Assembly: GCF_009649745.1 (NCBI RefSeq)
Contig: NZ_WJNG01000001.1
Coordinates: forward strand, 235,958-299,957
Direction of reading: 5' to 3'
DNA length: 64,000 nucleotides
Source: Aquibacillus halophilus
GTDB lineage: Bacteria > Bacillota > Bacilli > Bacillales > Amphibacillaceae
In this document: positions 52,385-61,207 of the stretch, piece by piece
Layout of the letters: the number at the start of each line of letters is the position of its first letter
Numbering within the stretch: the stretch's first letter is position 1
Notes under the pieces: model-generated
What the model was told of the DNA's origin: nothing
Databases searched by the model: none
Seen by the model: only the letters and a program-made list of their open reading frames with translations
Made by a program: the position numbers and the translations under genes

Positions 52385-52828
52385 ACCCTTTCCTATTCAA
52401 TTAGTTACCTATTTTTCATTAAAATTAGTGATATTTATCGTAATTTAGCATAAATGTACTTCATTATTAATATTACATTTTTCGCACTACACTTTCAAAG
52501 TATTTTCATAAATATTTATTATTTATTGGATAAGATAACCTATTAGGATATCCTGGGCTTTTTATTTAAAGACTCTCTTCTTCTTCATTTTAACAACTTA
52601 AGGATGATAATCAAAATCTCTTGTCGTATAATAGACTTTATGAGTCATCCAGCAAGCTGTTATTACTGGACATTACTCATAAATTAACAAATCACTAAGA
52701 TTTAATAGTGCTAACATAACTACAAATACTTTAACTCGCTAATCAAACTGATTAGAATGGTAGAAGAGGCATAAATACAAATCATATTTTTGTTTAATTT
52801 GTTCAATATATAATTGAGGTGGATTTTC
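52385..52828. promoter_or_regulatory. Divergent region between rfbA and the glycosyltransferases
   Basis: 440 bp of AT-rich DNA. TATAAT at 52627-52632 is a candidate -10 for the rightward genes, followed at once by an imperfect hairpin (ATGAGT..TCCAG / CTGGA..ACTCAT, 52640-52680) that could act in the mRNA leader. The ribosome site GAGGTGG is at 52816-52822. No gene seen. Confidence 0.4.
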
Positions 52829-53773
52829 ATGGCTAAAACTAACGTTACCGAGGTAGCTATCATTTTGCTAAATTGGAACAGTTACGATGACATAGTTGAC
52901 TGTTTAGAATCGCTTAAAACACAAGAGTATAAAGACTTCGAAGTTTTTATTGTAGATAACTGTTCTCGAGATAATTCATACGAACTTCTTAAGGACCATT
53001 ATTCCGAAGGGAACTTCGACTTTAATGTTAATTTCAAAAAAGCCGAGGAAAATCTAGGTTTTGCTGGCGGAAACAACATTGCAATTAAGGATGCGTACAG
53101 TAGGAACTTCAACTATATGTGGCTTCTTAATAGTGATACGATAGTTACACCCACTACCCTAAGTGAGTTGATACATACCGTTTCAAGCGATTCACAGATC
53201 GGTATCGTAGGATCGAAAATCTATTATTATGATTCCAAGGTCCTCTGGTTTGCCGGTGGAGAGTTGGACTTACAGAAAGGCATTTCACCACATATTGGGC
53301 AACATGAAATAGATAAAGGTCAATACGATGAGCAAAGAGAAGTTGAGTTTATAACTGGTTGTAGTTTGTTAGTTAGAAGAGAAGTGATAGAAACAGTTGG
53401 ATACATGAGAGAAGACTACTTTTTATATTATGAAGACTCCGATTACAATGTAAGAGTTAAAGATAACGGATGGAAAATTTTTTATGTTCCTAGTTCAATT
53501 GTCTATCATAAAGTTTCACATTCCTCGGGTGGAGAAGAATCGTTGGCACCTTATGTCGCTTATTATAATATGAGAAATTCCTATGTAATGATGAGAAGAA
53601 ATAGAAGCGCAAGAAAGTTGATACCATTTTCGATATTATTTTGGAAATTGTTTAAGAAACATGTAAAAATCCTTGTCAAAAATCAGGATAAAAAGGTGTT
53701 AAGAAGTAAATATATTTTTTATGGATTGATAGATGCACTTAGACAAAGGATGGGGAAGCATCCAGATCTTTAA
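52829..53773 (+). CDS. Glycosyltransferase family 2, rhamnosyltransferase-like
   Basis: 314 aa, GT-A fold. VAIILLNWNSYDDIVDCLES (residues 7-26), VFIVDNCSRDNSYELL, NLGFAGGNNIAIKDA, MWLLNSDTIVTP with the DxD-type metal site, FITGCSLLVRREVIETVG and EDYFLYYEDSDYNVRVKDNG. Resembles rhamnosyltransferases, which suits the adjacent dTDP-rhamnose genes, but donor and acceptor are not proven. ATG 52829 (GAGGTGG upstream). In an operon with the next gene. Confidence 0.88.
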   Translation: MAKTNVTEVAIILLNWNSYDDIVDCLESLKTQEYKDFEVFIVDNCSRDNSYELLKDHYSEGNFDFNVNFKKAEENLGFAGGNNIAIKDAYSRNFNYMWLLNSDTIVTPTTLSELIHTVSSDSQIGIVGSKIYYYDSKVLWFAGGELDLQKGISPHIGQHEIDKGQYDEQREVEFITGCSLLVRREVIETVGYMREDYFLYYEDSDYNVRVKDNGWKIFYVPSSIVYHKVSHSSGGEESLAPYVAYYNMRNSYVMMRRNRSARKLIPFSILFWKLFKKHVKILVKNQDKKVLRSKYIFYGLIDALRQRMGKHPDL

Positions 53774-53789
53774 CTGAAGGAGATATAAT

Positions 53790-54887
53790 ATGAACACGTT
53801 ATACGTTTTACACGAGCATGGTGCACCACGTCATTTTGAAGCTATAACTTACTTGAATAACGAAAAAAAACTGTACGATCGCGTCATACATTTGGAGTTC
53901 GCCGTTATTCATCAGTTTGTAAAAGGTATCGTTAAGAGAAAACCAAAATTACTATTTAAGTCTTTATACAATGTAATGCACTTGTTATTTTTTTTGTTTT
54001 CTAGAGATAAAAAAATTGTTATTGGAGCAGCTCCTTTTGATATATTTGTCTATTATTTACTAGCACTAAAGAAAAGGCACGATATTATTTATTACTCTTC
54101 TTGGCCTTATTGGGATGGGAGTTTTCATCCCAGAAAAATCTTAATTAAACACCAACAGAAAATGTGGCGTGAATTTTTGGACAATACGAAAGTAGTTGCT
54201 GTAACTTCAGCTGTCAAGGACGGACTAGTAAGCTTTACGGATCAGGTAACAGTTATTCCACACTGTATTAATCCTGATATCTTCCATAGTCACAATCGTA
54301 AAGAAGATAACTTTCGTGTGATTTATGTAGGACGAATTCTTGAACAAAAGGGAATTAAATTAATTTTAGAGCTCATACAAGAAATAAAGATGGATATTGA
54401 TTGGTGGTTTGTTGGTGAGGGTGATGAAGAGTTAAAGAAACAAATTAGAAAATTGGAAGCTGGACAGGATAATGTCAAATATTTTGGCAGTATCAAAGAT
54501 CAAAATAAATTAGCAGAATTATATAGAAGTAGTCAAATTCTTTTATTACCATCCTATAAAACAAAAGGTTGGGAAGAACTTTTTGGCATCGTAATTATTG
54601 AAGCTATGGCTAGTGGGGTGATTCCTATCTCGACCAACGCCATTGGTCCGAATACAATTATTACCGACTCATTAAATGGATATTTAATTGAACAAGGAGA
54701 TAAAAAAGCAATTAAAGAAAGAATACTTAAGCTATACCGTGACCGGGATTATTCAAACAAAATGTCCGCTGAAGCAGGTGTTACTGTCGAACGAAATTAT
54801 ACGATTGCTAGTACCGCAAAGCTTTGGGAAGAAGTATTAAATTCAAGTGAGTTAGAGAATGACAAAAAGGCAGTGAGTACTAATTAA
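53790..54887 (+). CDS. Glycosyltransferase family 4
   Basis: 365 aa, GT-B fold. VIYVGRILEQKGIKLILELI (about residues 178-197), WWFVGEGDEELKKQI, VKYFGSIKDQNKLAELYRSS, LLPSYKTKGWEELFGIVIIEAMASG with the E-x7-E donor-binding motif, and VIPISTNAIGPNTII. ATG with AAGGAGATATA upstream. The last nine codons form the left arm of the terminator that follows. Confidence 0.9.
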   Translation: MNTLYVLHEHGAPRHFEAITYLNNEKKLYDRVIHLEFAVIHQFVKGIVKRKPKLLFKSLYNVMHLLFFLFSRDKKIVIGAAPFDIFVYYLLALKKRHDIIYYSSWPYWDGSFHPRKILIKHQQKMWREFLDNTKVVAVTSAVKDGLVSFTDQVTVIPHCINPDIFHSHNRKEDNFRVIYVGRILEQKGIKLILELIQEIKMDIDWWFVGEGDEELKKQIRKLEAGQDNVKYFGSIKDQNKLAELYRSSQILLLPSYKTKGWEELFGIVIIEAMASGVIPISTNAIGPNTIITDSLNGYLIEQGDKKAIKERILKLYRDRDYSNKMSAEAGVTVERNYTIASTAKLWEEVLNSSELENDKKAVSTN

Positions 54888-54906
54888 AGGTACTCACTGC
54901 CTTTTT
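54864..54906. terminator. Bidirectional terminator overlapping the glycosyltransferase stop
   Basis: Perfect 17-bp stem AAAAAGGCAGTGAGTAC / GTACTCACTGCCTTTTT with a 9-nt loop containing the TAA stop codon. It serves the convergent glycosyltransferase and manC genes. Confidence 0.95.
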
Positions 54907-54909
54907 GTA

Positions 54910-56274
54910 TTAAATACGTGCTAATTGTTCTATATCAGCCCAATTTGTCGTTAAGCGGATTATATCTTCTTCTATCAACTCCGAACCAGTTTGCACTTCG
55001 ATGATTTCCATATCCGTTGCAGCTTTTATTGCATGCTTCATACCTAAAGGGATGTGAACAACATCCCCTTCCCGTATATGGCTTAACTTATTATTGACTA
55101 TGTATACACCTTGTCCCTTTACTATCGTCCATATCTCACTTCTCTTATAATGTACCTGGTAGCTTAAGTTTTTACCAGCTCTAATACCTATTCGCTTCGT
55201 TAAAACTTCATTTCCTTCAGGATACTTGACATAGTCTAATACCTTGTACCATCCCCATCTTCTTTCTTCGTACATAGGACGGTCGCTGATGCGATCTACA
55301 TACTCCTTAATTTTAGGACTGGTTTCACTATCAGTTACCAAAATACCATCTGGGCTAGCCGCGACAACTGCATTCTTTATTCCCAATAAGACAATCGGAA
55401 TATCTAATTCGTTAATAATGTAGGAATTATCAACACCTTCTCCCATAATACCTTTACCAATTTGTTGTGAACCCATTTCCTCTGTAAGAGTGTTCCATGT
55501 GCCAAGGTCCTTCCAGTAACCATCATAGGAAAGCGCAACAATATCGTTAGCTTTTTCAACCACCTCATAGTCAAAGCTGTTTTTATGTAATGTATGATAT
55601 TGCTCTAATAACTCGTTGTATTGAGTTGGTAAACCTTTATCTTCTAGCATTTTGATAATATATTCTAGCTTAAAAGCAAATACACCACTATTCCATAATG
55701 CCTGCTTAGACATTAATTCTTCTGCTGTTTTTATATCGGGTTTTTCCTTAAAATAATCGACTTTTAAAATATTGCCATCATCACTTAATTTAGGTACGAT
55801 GTACCCATATTTCTCAGATGGATAGGTCGGATTTATACCAATTAGAGCTAGCTCTGCATTGGTTGAATTAAGGGCAAGTTCTAGGTCCTTGACACGTTGG
55901 AAAAACTTATCTTCTACATAAGGATCGACAGGTAGCATTCCAACAACTTCGTCCAGGCTACACTTTTCAATGGAGTATAGGTAGACAGCTGCTAGTGCAA
56001 TCGCCGGGAATGTGTCCCTTCGTTCTGGCTCAGTTACAATAGTTACATTTGAACCGAGCTGGTTCGTAATCATATCTACTTGTGATTTACTTGTGGCTAT
56101 TATCGCCTTATTTACTAAATCATTCTTCCTTAGTTGCCCCCAAACACGCTGTACCATTGACTCAAATTCCCCTTCTGAGTTGGATAGTACTTTTAGAAAT
56201 TGTTTGGATCTTGAATCATTAGAAAGTGGCCAAAGCCTTTTCCCGGATCCGCCTGACAAAAGAACTAATCTCAT
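54910..56274 (-). CDS. manC: Mannose-1-phosphate guanylyltransferase ManC
   Basis: About 454 aa. The N-terminal nucleotidyltransferase has LVLLSGGSGKRLWPLSNDSR (residues 3-22), SKQFLKVL, VGMLPVDPYVED, YPSEKYGYIVPKL, FKEKPD, WNSGVFAFK and YWKDLGTWNTL. The C-terminal cupin part (RAGKNLSYQVHYKRSEIWTI, HIREGDVVHIPLGMKHAIKA) is the mannose-6-phosphate isomerase type 2 domain. It supplies GDP-mannose; no manB, gmd or fcl gene lies in the window. ATG 56274 with GGAGGGG five nt upstream. Confidence 0.92.
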   Translation of the reverse strand: MRLVLLSGGSGKRLWPLSNDSRSKQFLKVLSNSEGEFESMVQRVWGQLRKNDLVNKAIIATSKSQVDMITNQLGSNVTIVTEPERRDTFPAIALAAVYLYSIEKCSLDEVVGMLPVDPYVEDKFFQRVKDLELALNSTNAELALIGINPTYPSEKYGYIVPKLSDDGNILKVDYFKEKPDIKTAEELMSKQALWNSGVFAFKLEYIIKMLEDKGLPTQYNELLEQYHTLHKNSFDYEVVEKANDIVALSYDGYWKDLGTWNTLTEEMGSQQIGKGIMGEGVDNSYIINELDIPIVLLGIKNAVVAASPDGILVTDSETSPKIKEYVDRISDRPMYEERRWGWYKVLDYVKYPEGNEVLTKRIGIRAGKNLSYQVHYKRSEIWTIVKGQGVYIVNNKLSHIREGDVVHIPLGMKHAIKAATDMEIIEVQTGSELIEEDIIRLTTNWADIEQLARI

Positions 56275-56521
56275 CGTTACCCCTCCAAATACTGTAAGTT
56301 TGTTTGTAATTTGCAATTAATAATAATGGGTTTATCTAGGTGAAATGGGCGATCACTTAAAAAGGATTCATTATATAAAATAACAAGAATAAGACATTAG
56401 ACACTTCTATTATTTTCTATCGTTCTTCTGTACATCTTTTCCAAATTGCTAATCCTTAAACTAACCTCAAATAAGATGAAACCTCTTTAAAGATTTTCCA
56501 TATAACTTCCCAATAGAAAAA

Positions 56522-56566
56522 AGTTGACTAAGATGGCCATTATGAAAAGACACCACTTAGTCAACT
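56522..56566 (-). terminator. tagO terminator
   Basis: Perfect 11-bp stem AGTTGACTAAG / CTTAGTCAACT; the reverse strand then reads six T. It lies just beyond the tagO stop. Confidence 0.8.
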
Positions 56567-56582
56567 ATATTCATGTTTAAAT

Positions 56583-57644
56583 CTATTTTTTAACTCTAGA
56601 TTCAAATCCATAAATTAAGTTTAATATTGGGCGGTATTTACTACCGACTAAACCTGTTAATTCAACAATAATTTCGATACAAACCATTAATGCTATTAAA
56701 GTTAATGTTGAACCCCACATGGTTGCCCTTGTGAATATAATAGCTGCTAGACTGAACACTCCACTCATTGCATAGATTAATAGAACTGTTTGTCTATGAC
56801 TGTACCCGAGTCTTAATAAACAATGATGAAGGTGAAGCTTATCAGGAGCCGATATAGGTGTTCGATGTAAAATTCTACGGATGATAGCAAACAACGTATC
56901 AAGAATAGGAACCCCTAAAATAATAATAGGAATTAATAATGAAAACAATGTTACATTTTTAAACAATCCCATAATTGAAAGAATACTGATCATATAACCT
57001 AAGAACAAAGCACCAGTATCTCCCATAAAAATCTTTGCTGGATGAAAATTATACAGTAAGAAACCAATTGTACTTCCAAGTAACATAAATCCAATCAACG
57101 CAACAAAACCGTCTCCAAGCGCAATCGCCATTCCTGAAATAGTAATTAAAGCAATGGATGATACTCCTGCTGCCAAACCATCAAGACCATCGATTAAATT
57201 AATGGCATTTGTAACTCCAACGATCCAAATAATAGTGATTGGGATACTTAAAAGTCCTATATCAATTCTGTCAGCAAATCCAAAAGGAAGAGTGATAAAA
57301 TCAATCTGGATTCCGCCAAGGACAGTAATTAATGCAACTACAAATTGTCCGCTAAACTTAACCTTTGCTGATAACTGATATTTATCATCCAAGGCACCAA
57401 TCAGTGTAATTAGTGATGCACCAACTACAACTGGCCAAATCTTTTGACCCTCTGGTGAGAAGATAATAAAACCAATGATAAAGCTTACAAATATTGCAAG
57501 TCCGCCAAGTCGAGGCATTATTTTAGTGTGTACTTTTCTAGAATCTGGTTGGTCTGTAGCACCAACTTTTAACGCTAGTTTTTTCACATAAGGTGTGATT
57601 GCCATAGAGATAAGAAAACACACTATTAGCGCAAGATAAACCAT
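56583..57644 (-). CDS. tagO: UDP-GlcNAc:undecaprenyl-phosphate GlcNAc-1-phosphate transferase TagO
   Basis: First, committed step of wall teichoic acid synthesis and often of other lipid-linked polymers. 353 aa with about 10-11 membrane segments. Motifs: DQPDSRKVHTKIMPRLGGLA (residues 37-56), LIGALDDKYQLSAKVKF with the DD pair, NAINLIDGLDGLAAGVSSIA, KIFMGDTGALFLGYMIS and HLHHCLLRLGYSHRQTV. Monocistronic. Together with TagA, the TagB-like proteins and TagGH it gives a full linkage and export route in this window. Confidence 0.94.
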   Translation of the reverse strand: MVYLALIVCFLISMAITPYVKKLALKVGATDQPDSRKVHTKIMPRLGGLAIFVSFIIGFIIFSPEGQKIWPVVVGASLITLIGALDDKYQLSAKVKFSGQFVVALITVLGGIQIDFITLPFGFADRIDIGLLSIPITIIWIVGVTNAINLIDGLDGLAAGVSSIALITISGMAIALGDGFVALIGFMLLGSTIGFLLYNFHPAKIFMGDTGALFLGYMISILSIMGLFKNVTLFSLLIPIIILGVPILDTLFAIIRRILHRTPISAPDKLHLHHCLLRLGYSHRQTVLLIYAMSGVFSLAAIIFTRATMWGSTLTLIALMVCIEIIVELTGLVGSKYRPILNLIYGFESRVKK

Positions 57645-57917
57645 TTATATCCCCCTACATTCTTTGTGTCTTTATAAAAAACTTTAATCACATTATTAGA
57701 CGAGCGATTACGGTTAAATGTTTCAAAATAGTATATAAAAATAGTAAACTTATATATATATTTATACACATTGTTACCATTATATAAAAAGATAATCTAA
57801 TTCAATATAATTTCATCGAAGTTTAGCATAATTAATAGTAATACAGAAAGTATTGTAGGTCAACAAAATAAAAGTGAGTACGACTTTAGCTCACATTAAA
57901 TTAACTTTTTTTCTTAA

Positions 57918-59045
57918 TTAAAGCGAACGGTAGATGTCTAGCAACTTCTTACCTTGGTGTTTTACATTAAATTCATCTTCTACTTTTTTTCTGCCATTCT
58001 CGACTAACTTTTGATAAAAATCAAAATCATTTAAACAATTTTCTACCTCTTCTGCTAGAGACTTATAGTCATGTTCTTGTACTAGTATTCCACTTTTATT
58101 GTGATCAATAATCTCCGGAATGTCACTATGGAATGTAGATAAGACAACCGTTCCCATTGCCATCGAATTAAGAATCGTAATGGGTGTGCCTTCTTGATTA
58201 CCACTTTCATCTGTTACACTCGGGTGTAATAGAAAATGAGCTTGTTGCATCATATCACCAAGTTGTTTATATGGTACATACCCCAATAAATTAATTGTAT
58301 CTTTTGCTGGTGAGTTCCTTATTAAATCCAATATTTCCTGTTTCAAAGCAAGGTTACTTGGTGACTGTGTTTGAATATCCCCTATGATGTTCAACTCTAC
58401 ATTTTGATGATTTTTAAAGATTTCTAAATATGATTTTATTGCATCTGGAATTCCTTTCTTTTTATTAAAGCTTGAGGCAATAATAAATTTGATTGTTTTA
58501 TCTGATGTTGGCATTAAAGGGTTAAATGTTAATTTATCCACTTCAACCCCTAAATGAAATATTTCAATTTTCTCTTGTGGAATTCCAATATTAATCATTT
58601 TCTCTTGCATATTTTTTCCTAATACCAAGAACTTGTCGATATGATTAGCTAGATCCTGATATTTGGCTATCCACTTTGGATCATCCAAATATATGCTTGC
58701 ATCATACCCGTATAAGCTAATTACATGTTTAAATTTACCTCTAGATAATTTTAGCATTGAGCTATCTATATATCCTTTATCACCAAAATGGGAGTGTAAA
58801 ACAATTGGTTCTTTGCTTTGCTTTATGATCTTATTTAATTCTCTATAGTAACGGATTTTCTTCTCAATCTTCCCTAACATTCCAGGTAGTCTTGATGTTA
58901 TAGTTGTTAATTTGTCATATGGAAAAAGGTCAGAGTTACTTGCTTGTAGACTGTACACAGGAGGCTTATCCATTGAATTAAACAAGTCATAAAGCCAATT
59001 TTCAGTAATTTTCATAAATGTACTGACCAACTGGATATTACGCAT
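57918..59045 (-). CDS. Glycosyltransferase family 4
   Basis: 375 aa, GT-B fold. VLHSHFGDKGYIDSSML, HVISLYGYDASIYLDD, EIFHLGVEVDKLTF, IKFIIASSFNKKKGIPDAIK, LLGYVPYKQLGDMMQQAHFL and SVTDESGNQEGTPITILNSMAMG (donor motif). ATG 59045 is preferred over the GTG at 59057. It overlaps the epimerase gene by eight bases, so the two are coupled. Acceptor and donor unknown; resembles capsule and exopolysaccharide transferases. Confidence 0.87.
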   Translation of the reverse strand: MRNIQLVSTFMKITENWLYDLFNSMDKPPVYSLQASNSDLFPYDKLTTITSRLPGMLGKIEKKIRYYRELNKIIKQSKEPIVLHSHFGDKGYIDSSMLKLSRGKFKHVISLYGYDASIYLDDPKWIAKYQDLANHIDKFLVLGKNMQEKMINIGIPQEKIEIFHLGVEVDKLTFNPLMPTSDKTIKFIIASSFNKKKGIPDAIKSYLEIFKNHQNVELNIIGDIQTQSPSNLALKQEILDLIRNSPAKDTINLLGYVPYKQLGDMMQQAHFLLHPSVTDESGNQEGTPITILNSMAMGTVVLSTFHSDIPEIIDHNKSGILVQEHDYKSLAEEVENCLNDFDFYQKLVENGRKKVEDEFNVKHQGKKLLDIYRSL

Positions 59046-59979
59046 TTTCCTCCCCACCCCTCATAATTTGCAAGTAATCTTTTAATTTAAATTGTGGTGT
59101 AAAACCAATTTGACTATATAATGCGGAACTATCTAAAACCATATCCCCTGTTTCAATTCTTTCAAGTTCTTTCGTCCAATTTATTTTATTCACATTAGTA
59201 CCAAACTTGTTTGCAACTAAATCTGCAATTTCACCAACTGAAATAACTTCCGTACCACCAAGATTGAGTATGTTATTCCTTAATTTAAACTCATGAACAG
59301 ATTTATAAAGGATTGATACAAGATCTTGGATATAGATAATATCCCTTTTTTGTGTACCATCACCGTATATTTGAATTGGATCACCATTAAGAGCACGGTT
59401 AATAAAATAATTAATGAAACCATAATTCCCTGAAGTTTCCTTTGTGTCAAATAAACCATAAGGAATTGATATTCTAAAAATCAAATATGGAATATCAAAT
59501 AAATTAGAGTAAGATTGAAGGTAATTTTCGGCAGCTAGTTTATTGGAACCATAAATGGTATTTGGCTGGGGTGTAAACAATTCATTTACTTTTTCAGATG
59601 TTGTGTGACCATATACTAACCGTGTACTTGGAAAGACAATTAATGGCTTGTTTTCAAAATCCTTAACAGTATCAAGAATATTTAACATGCCTCGACAATT
59701 AACTTCCAAATTTTGATTATAATTATAAAAACTAGAAAGCGCTCCGGAATGTCCTGCAAAATTGTAAATCACATCATATCCCGATAAAAGTGGTTGAAGA
59801 TGCTTCTTGTCTAAAACATCTAATTCAATTGCATGGATGTGGTCAGAATGCAAATCAACTGTAGATATGTCCCTGCAAGCCAGTGTTATACTATACTCAT
59901 TATCGTTATGTTTGCTGTAATACCTTGCTAAATGGGAACCAATAAACCCGTTTGCTCCAATGATTAAAATTTTTTTCAA
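59038..59979 (-). CDS. NAD-dependent epimerase/dehydratase, nucleotide-sugar type
   Basis: 313-aa extended SDR: ILIIGANGFIGSHLARYYSK (residues 4-23), NFAGHSGALSS, FPSTRLVYGHT, IYGSNKLAAENYL with the Tyr/Lys pair, RISIPYG and DIIYIQDLVSIL. Likely a nucleotide-sugar 4-epimerase or 4-reductase for the sugar used by the neighbouring transferases. Middle gene of the leftward 60029-59038-57918 operon. Confidence 0.88.
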   Translation of the reverse strand: MKKILIIGANGFIGSHLARYYSKHNDNEYSITLACRDISTVDLHSDHIHAIELDVLDKKHLQPLLSGYDVIYNFAGHSGALSSFYNYNQNLEVNCRGMLNILDTVKDFENKPLIVFPSTRLVYGHTTSEKVNELFTPQPNTIYGSNKLAAENYLQSYSNLFDIPYLIFRISIPYGLFDTKETSGNYGFINYFINRALNGDPIQIYGDGTQKRDIIYIQDLVSILYKSVHEFKLRNNILNLGGTEVISVGEIADLVANKFGTNVNKINWTKELERIETGDMVLDSSALYSQIGFTPQFKLKDYLQIMRGGEENA

Positions 59980-60028
59980 TGCTATTACTCCTATCAGTTT
60001 AAACTCAGTCCATTTATGTAACAGAAAT

Positions 60029-60916
60029 TCATCGTATTATTTTCAAAATAACCTTAACTGTTCGTTTATCGAAAACAATACTGGGATTCATCTTGAAGCT
60101 TTTTTTATAAAAAGAAGATGCGTTTTTTCTGTCTTTTTTAACAGCGTGGGATAAAGCTAAATTTAAATAAAGATCTGCAAGTTTTTGCTTTTTAAAAGGT
60201 ACATTCAAATCTATTTGACTGAATATACTTTCGATCAACTCCAACTTTGCTTGTTCCATTACTATTCGGTTATAGCTATTATTAGATTCATGTAGACGAT
60301 AGCCTACTAACTTTTCTTTATTATATATAATCTTCTTGTTAGCTAATTTAACCCTTAACCAAAGCCCCCAATCATCCGGACCACTTCCAACCTTAGACTC
60401 GTAGAATTTCCCTACATCCAACACAGCTGACAACTTAGCTAATACTTGGGAAGGTGATATTATAAAATTATGGGTGATTAAGTTCTCAATATTATCCACA
60501 TGCGTATAATTATCTTCATATATCTCTCTTGATACTTTATTATCTTTATCAATAATGGATCCATTGGCATAAATCAAATCACCATTTGTTTCCTCTAATA
60601 TGTTCACTTGTTTCTCTAGGTAGTTATTTTCCCATAGATCATCTTGGTCTAAGAAAGCGACAAAATGTCCACTACATAAGTCTAACCCCATGTTTCTTGT
60701 TTTTGCCACACCCGTATTTTTTTTATCAATAATTTGAACTCTAGGATCTCGTTTGTATTCTGATATAATCACTAAACTATCATCTTTAGAACCATCATTT
60801 AGGATCAGTAGTTCAAAATTTTTATGTGTTTGACTTAATACTGATTGGATGGTTTGCTGAACATAATTTTCTCCATTATATACTGGCATTACAATACTTA
60901 TTAATTTATTTGTCAT
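60029..60916 (-). CDS. Glycosyltransferase family 2
   Basis: 295 aa, GT-A fold. ISIVMPVYNGENYVQQTIQS (about residues 6-25), LILNDGSKDDSLVII, VAKTRNMGLDLCSGHFVAFL, DQDDLWENNYLEKQV with the metal-binding acidic pair, and GPDDWGLWLRVKLANK. ATG 60916 preferred; GTG 60922 is an alternative. First gene of the operon with the epimerase and GT4 genes. Confidence 0.88.
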   Translation of the reverse strand: MTNKLISIVMPVYNGENYVQQTIQSVLSQTHKNFELLILNDGSKDDSLVIISEYKRDPRVQIIDKKNTGVAKTRNMGLDLCSGHFVAFLDQDDLWENNYLEKQVNILEETNGDLIYANGSIIDKDNKVSREIYEDNYTHVDNIENLITHNFIISPSQVLAKLSAVLDVGKFYESKVGSGPDDWGLWLRVKLANKKIIYNKEKLVGYRLHESNNSYNRIVMEQAKLELIESIFSQIDLNVPFKKQKLADLYLNLALSHAVKKDRKNASSFYKKSFKMNPSIVFDKRTVKVILKIIR

Positions 60917-61171
60917 ATTCACTCACCACTTTGGCTTATTGCTATTTAGGCTTGTCTATTGGCACATTGATTTATCTATTAGGATTACCATTAATTAACC
61001 CAATAATAACATGTAAAATACCTTTAATGTAAAGCCTACACGGCATTATATCATATATTTATTGATGAAAACAGGCTCCATTAAAAAAATGAACCAACTA
61101 AGGATGTTATGCTACTTATTACTAACAAGAATTCAAAGAATTGAGAAGAATCAAAGTAAGACTTCCAAAAA

Positions 61172-61196
61172 AAAATGCCCCGTATTGGGGCATTTT
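61172..61196 (-). terminator. Terminator of the large glucosaminidase gene
   Basis: Perfect 10-bp stem AAAATGCCCC / GGGGCATTTT with a 5-nt loop; the reverse strand continues with a run of T. Confidence 0.9.
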
Positions 61197-61207
61197 CGAG
61201 TTTAACA

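Noticed and set aside
60826..61032. Hydrophobic + frame across the start of the family 2 glycosyltransferase gene
   Set aside because: Its first part is antisense to that gene. The rest (LGLSIGTLIYLLGLPLINP) could be a membrane-protein scrap but has no start or ribosome site.
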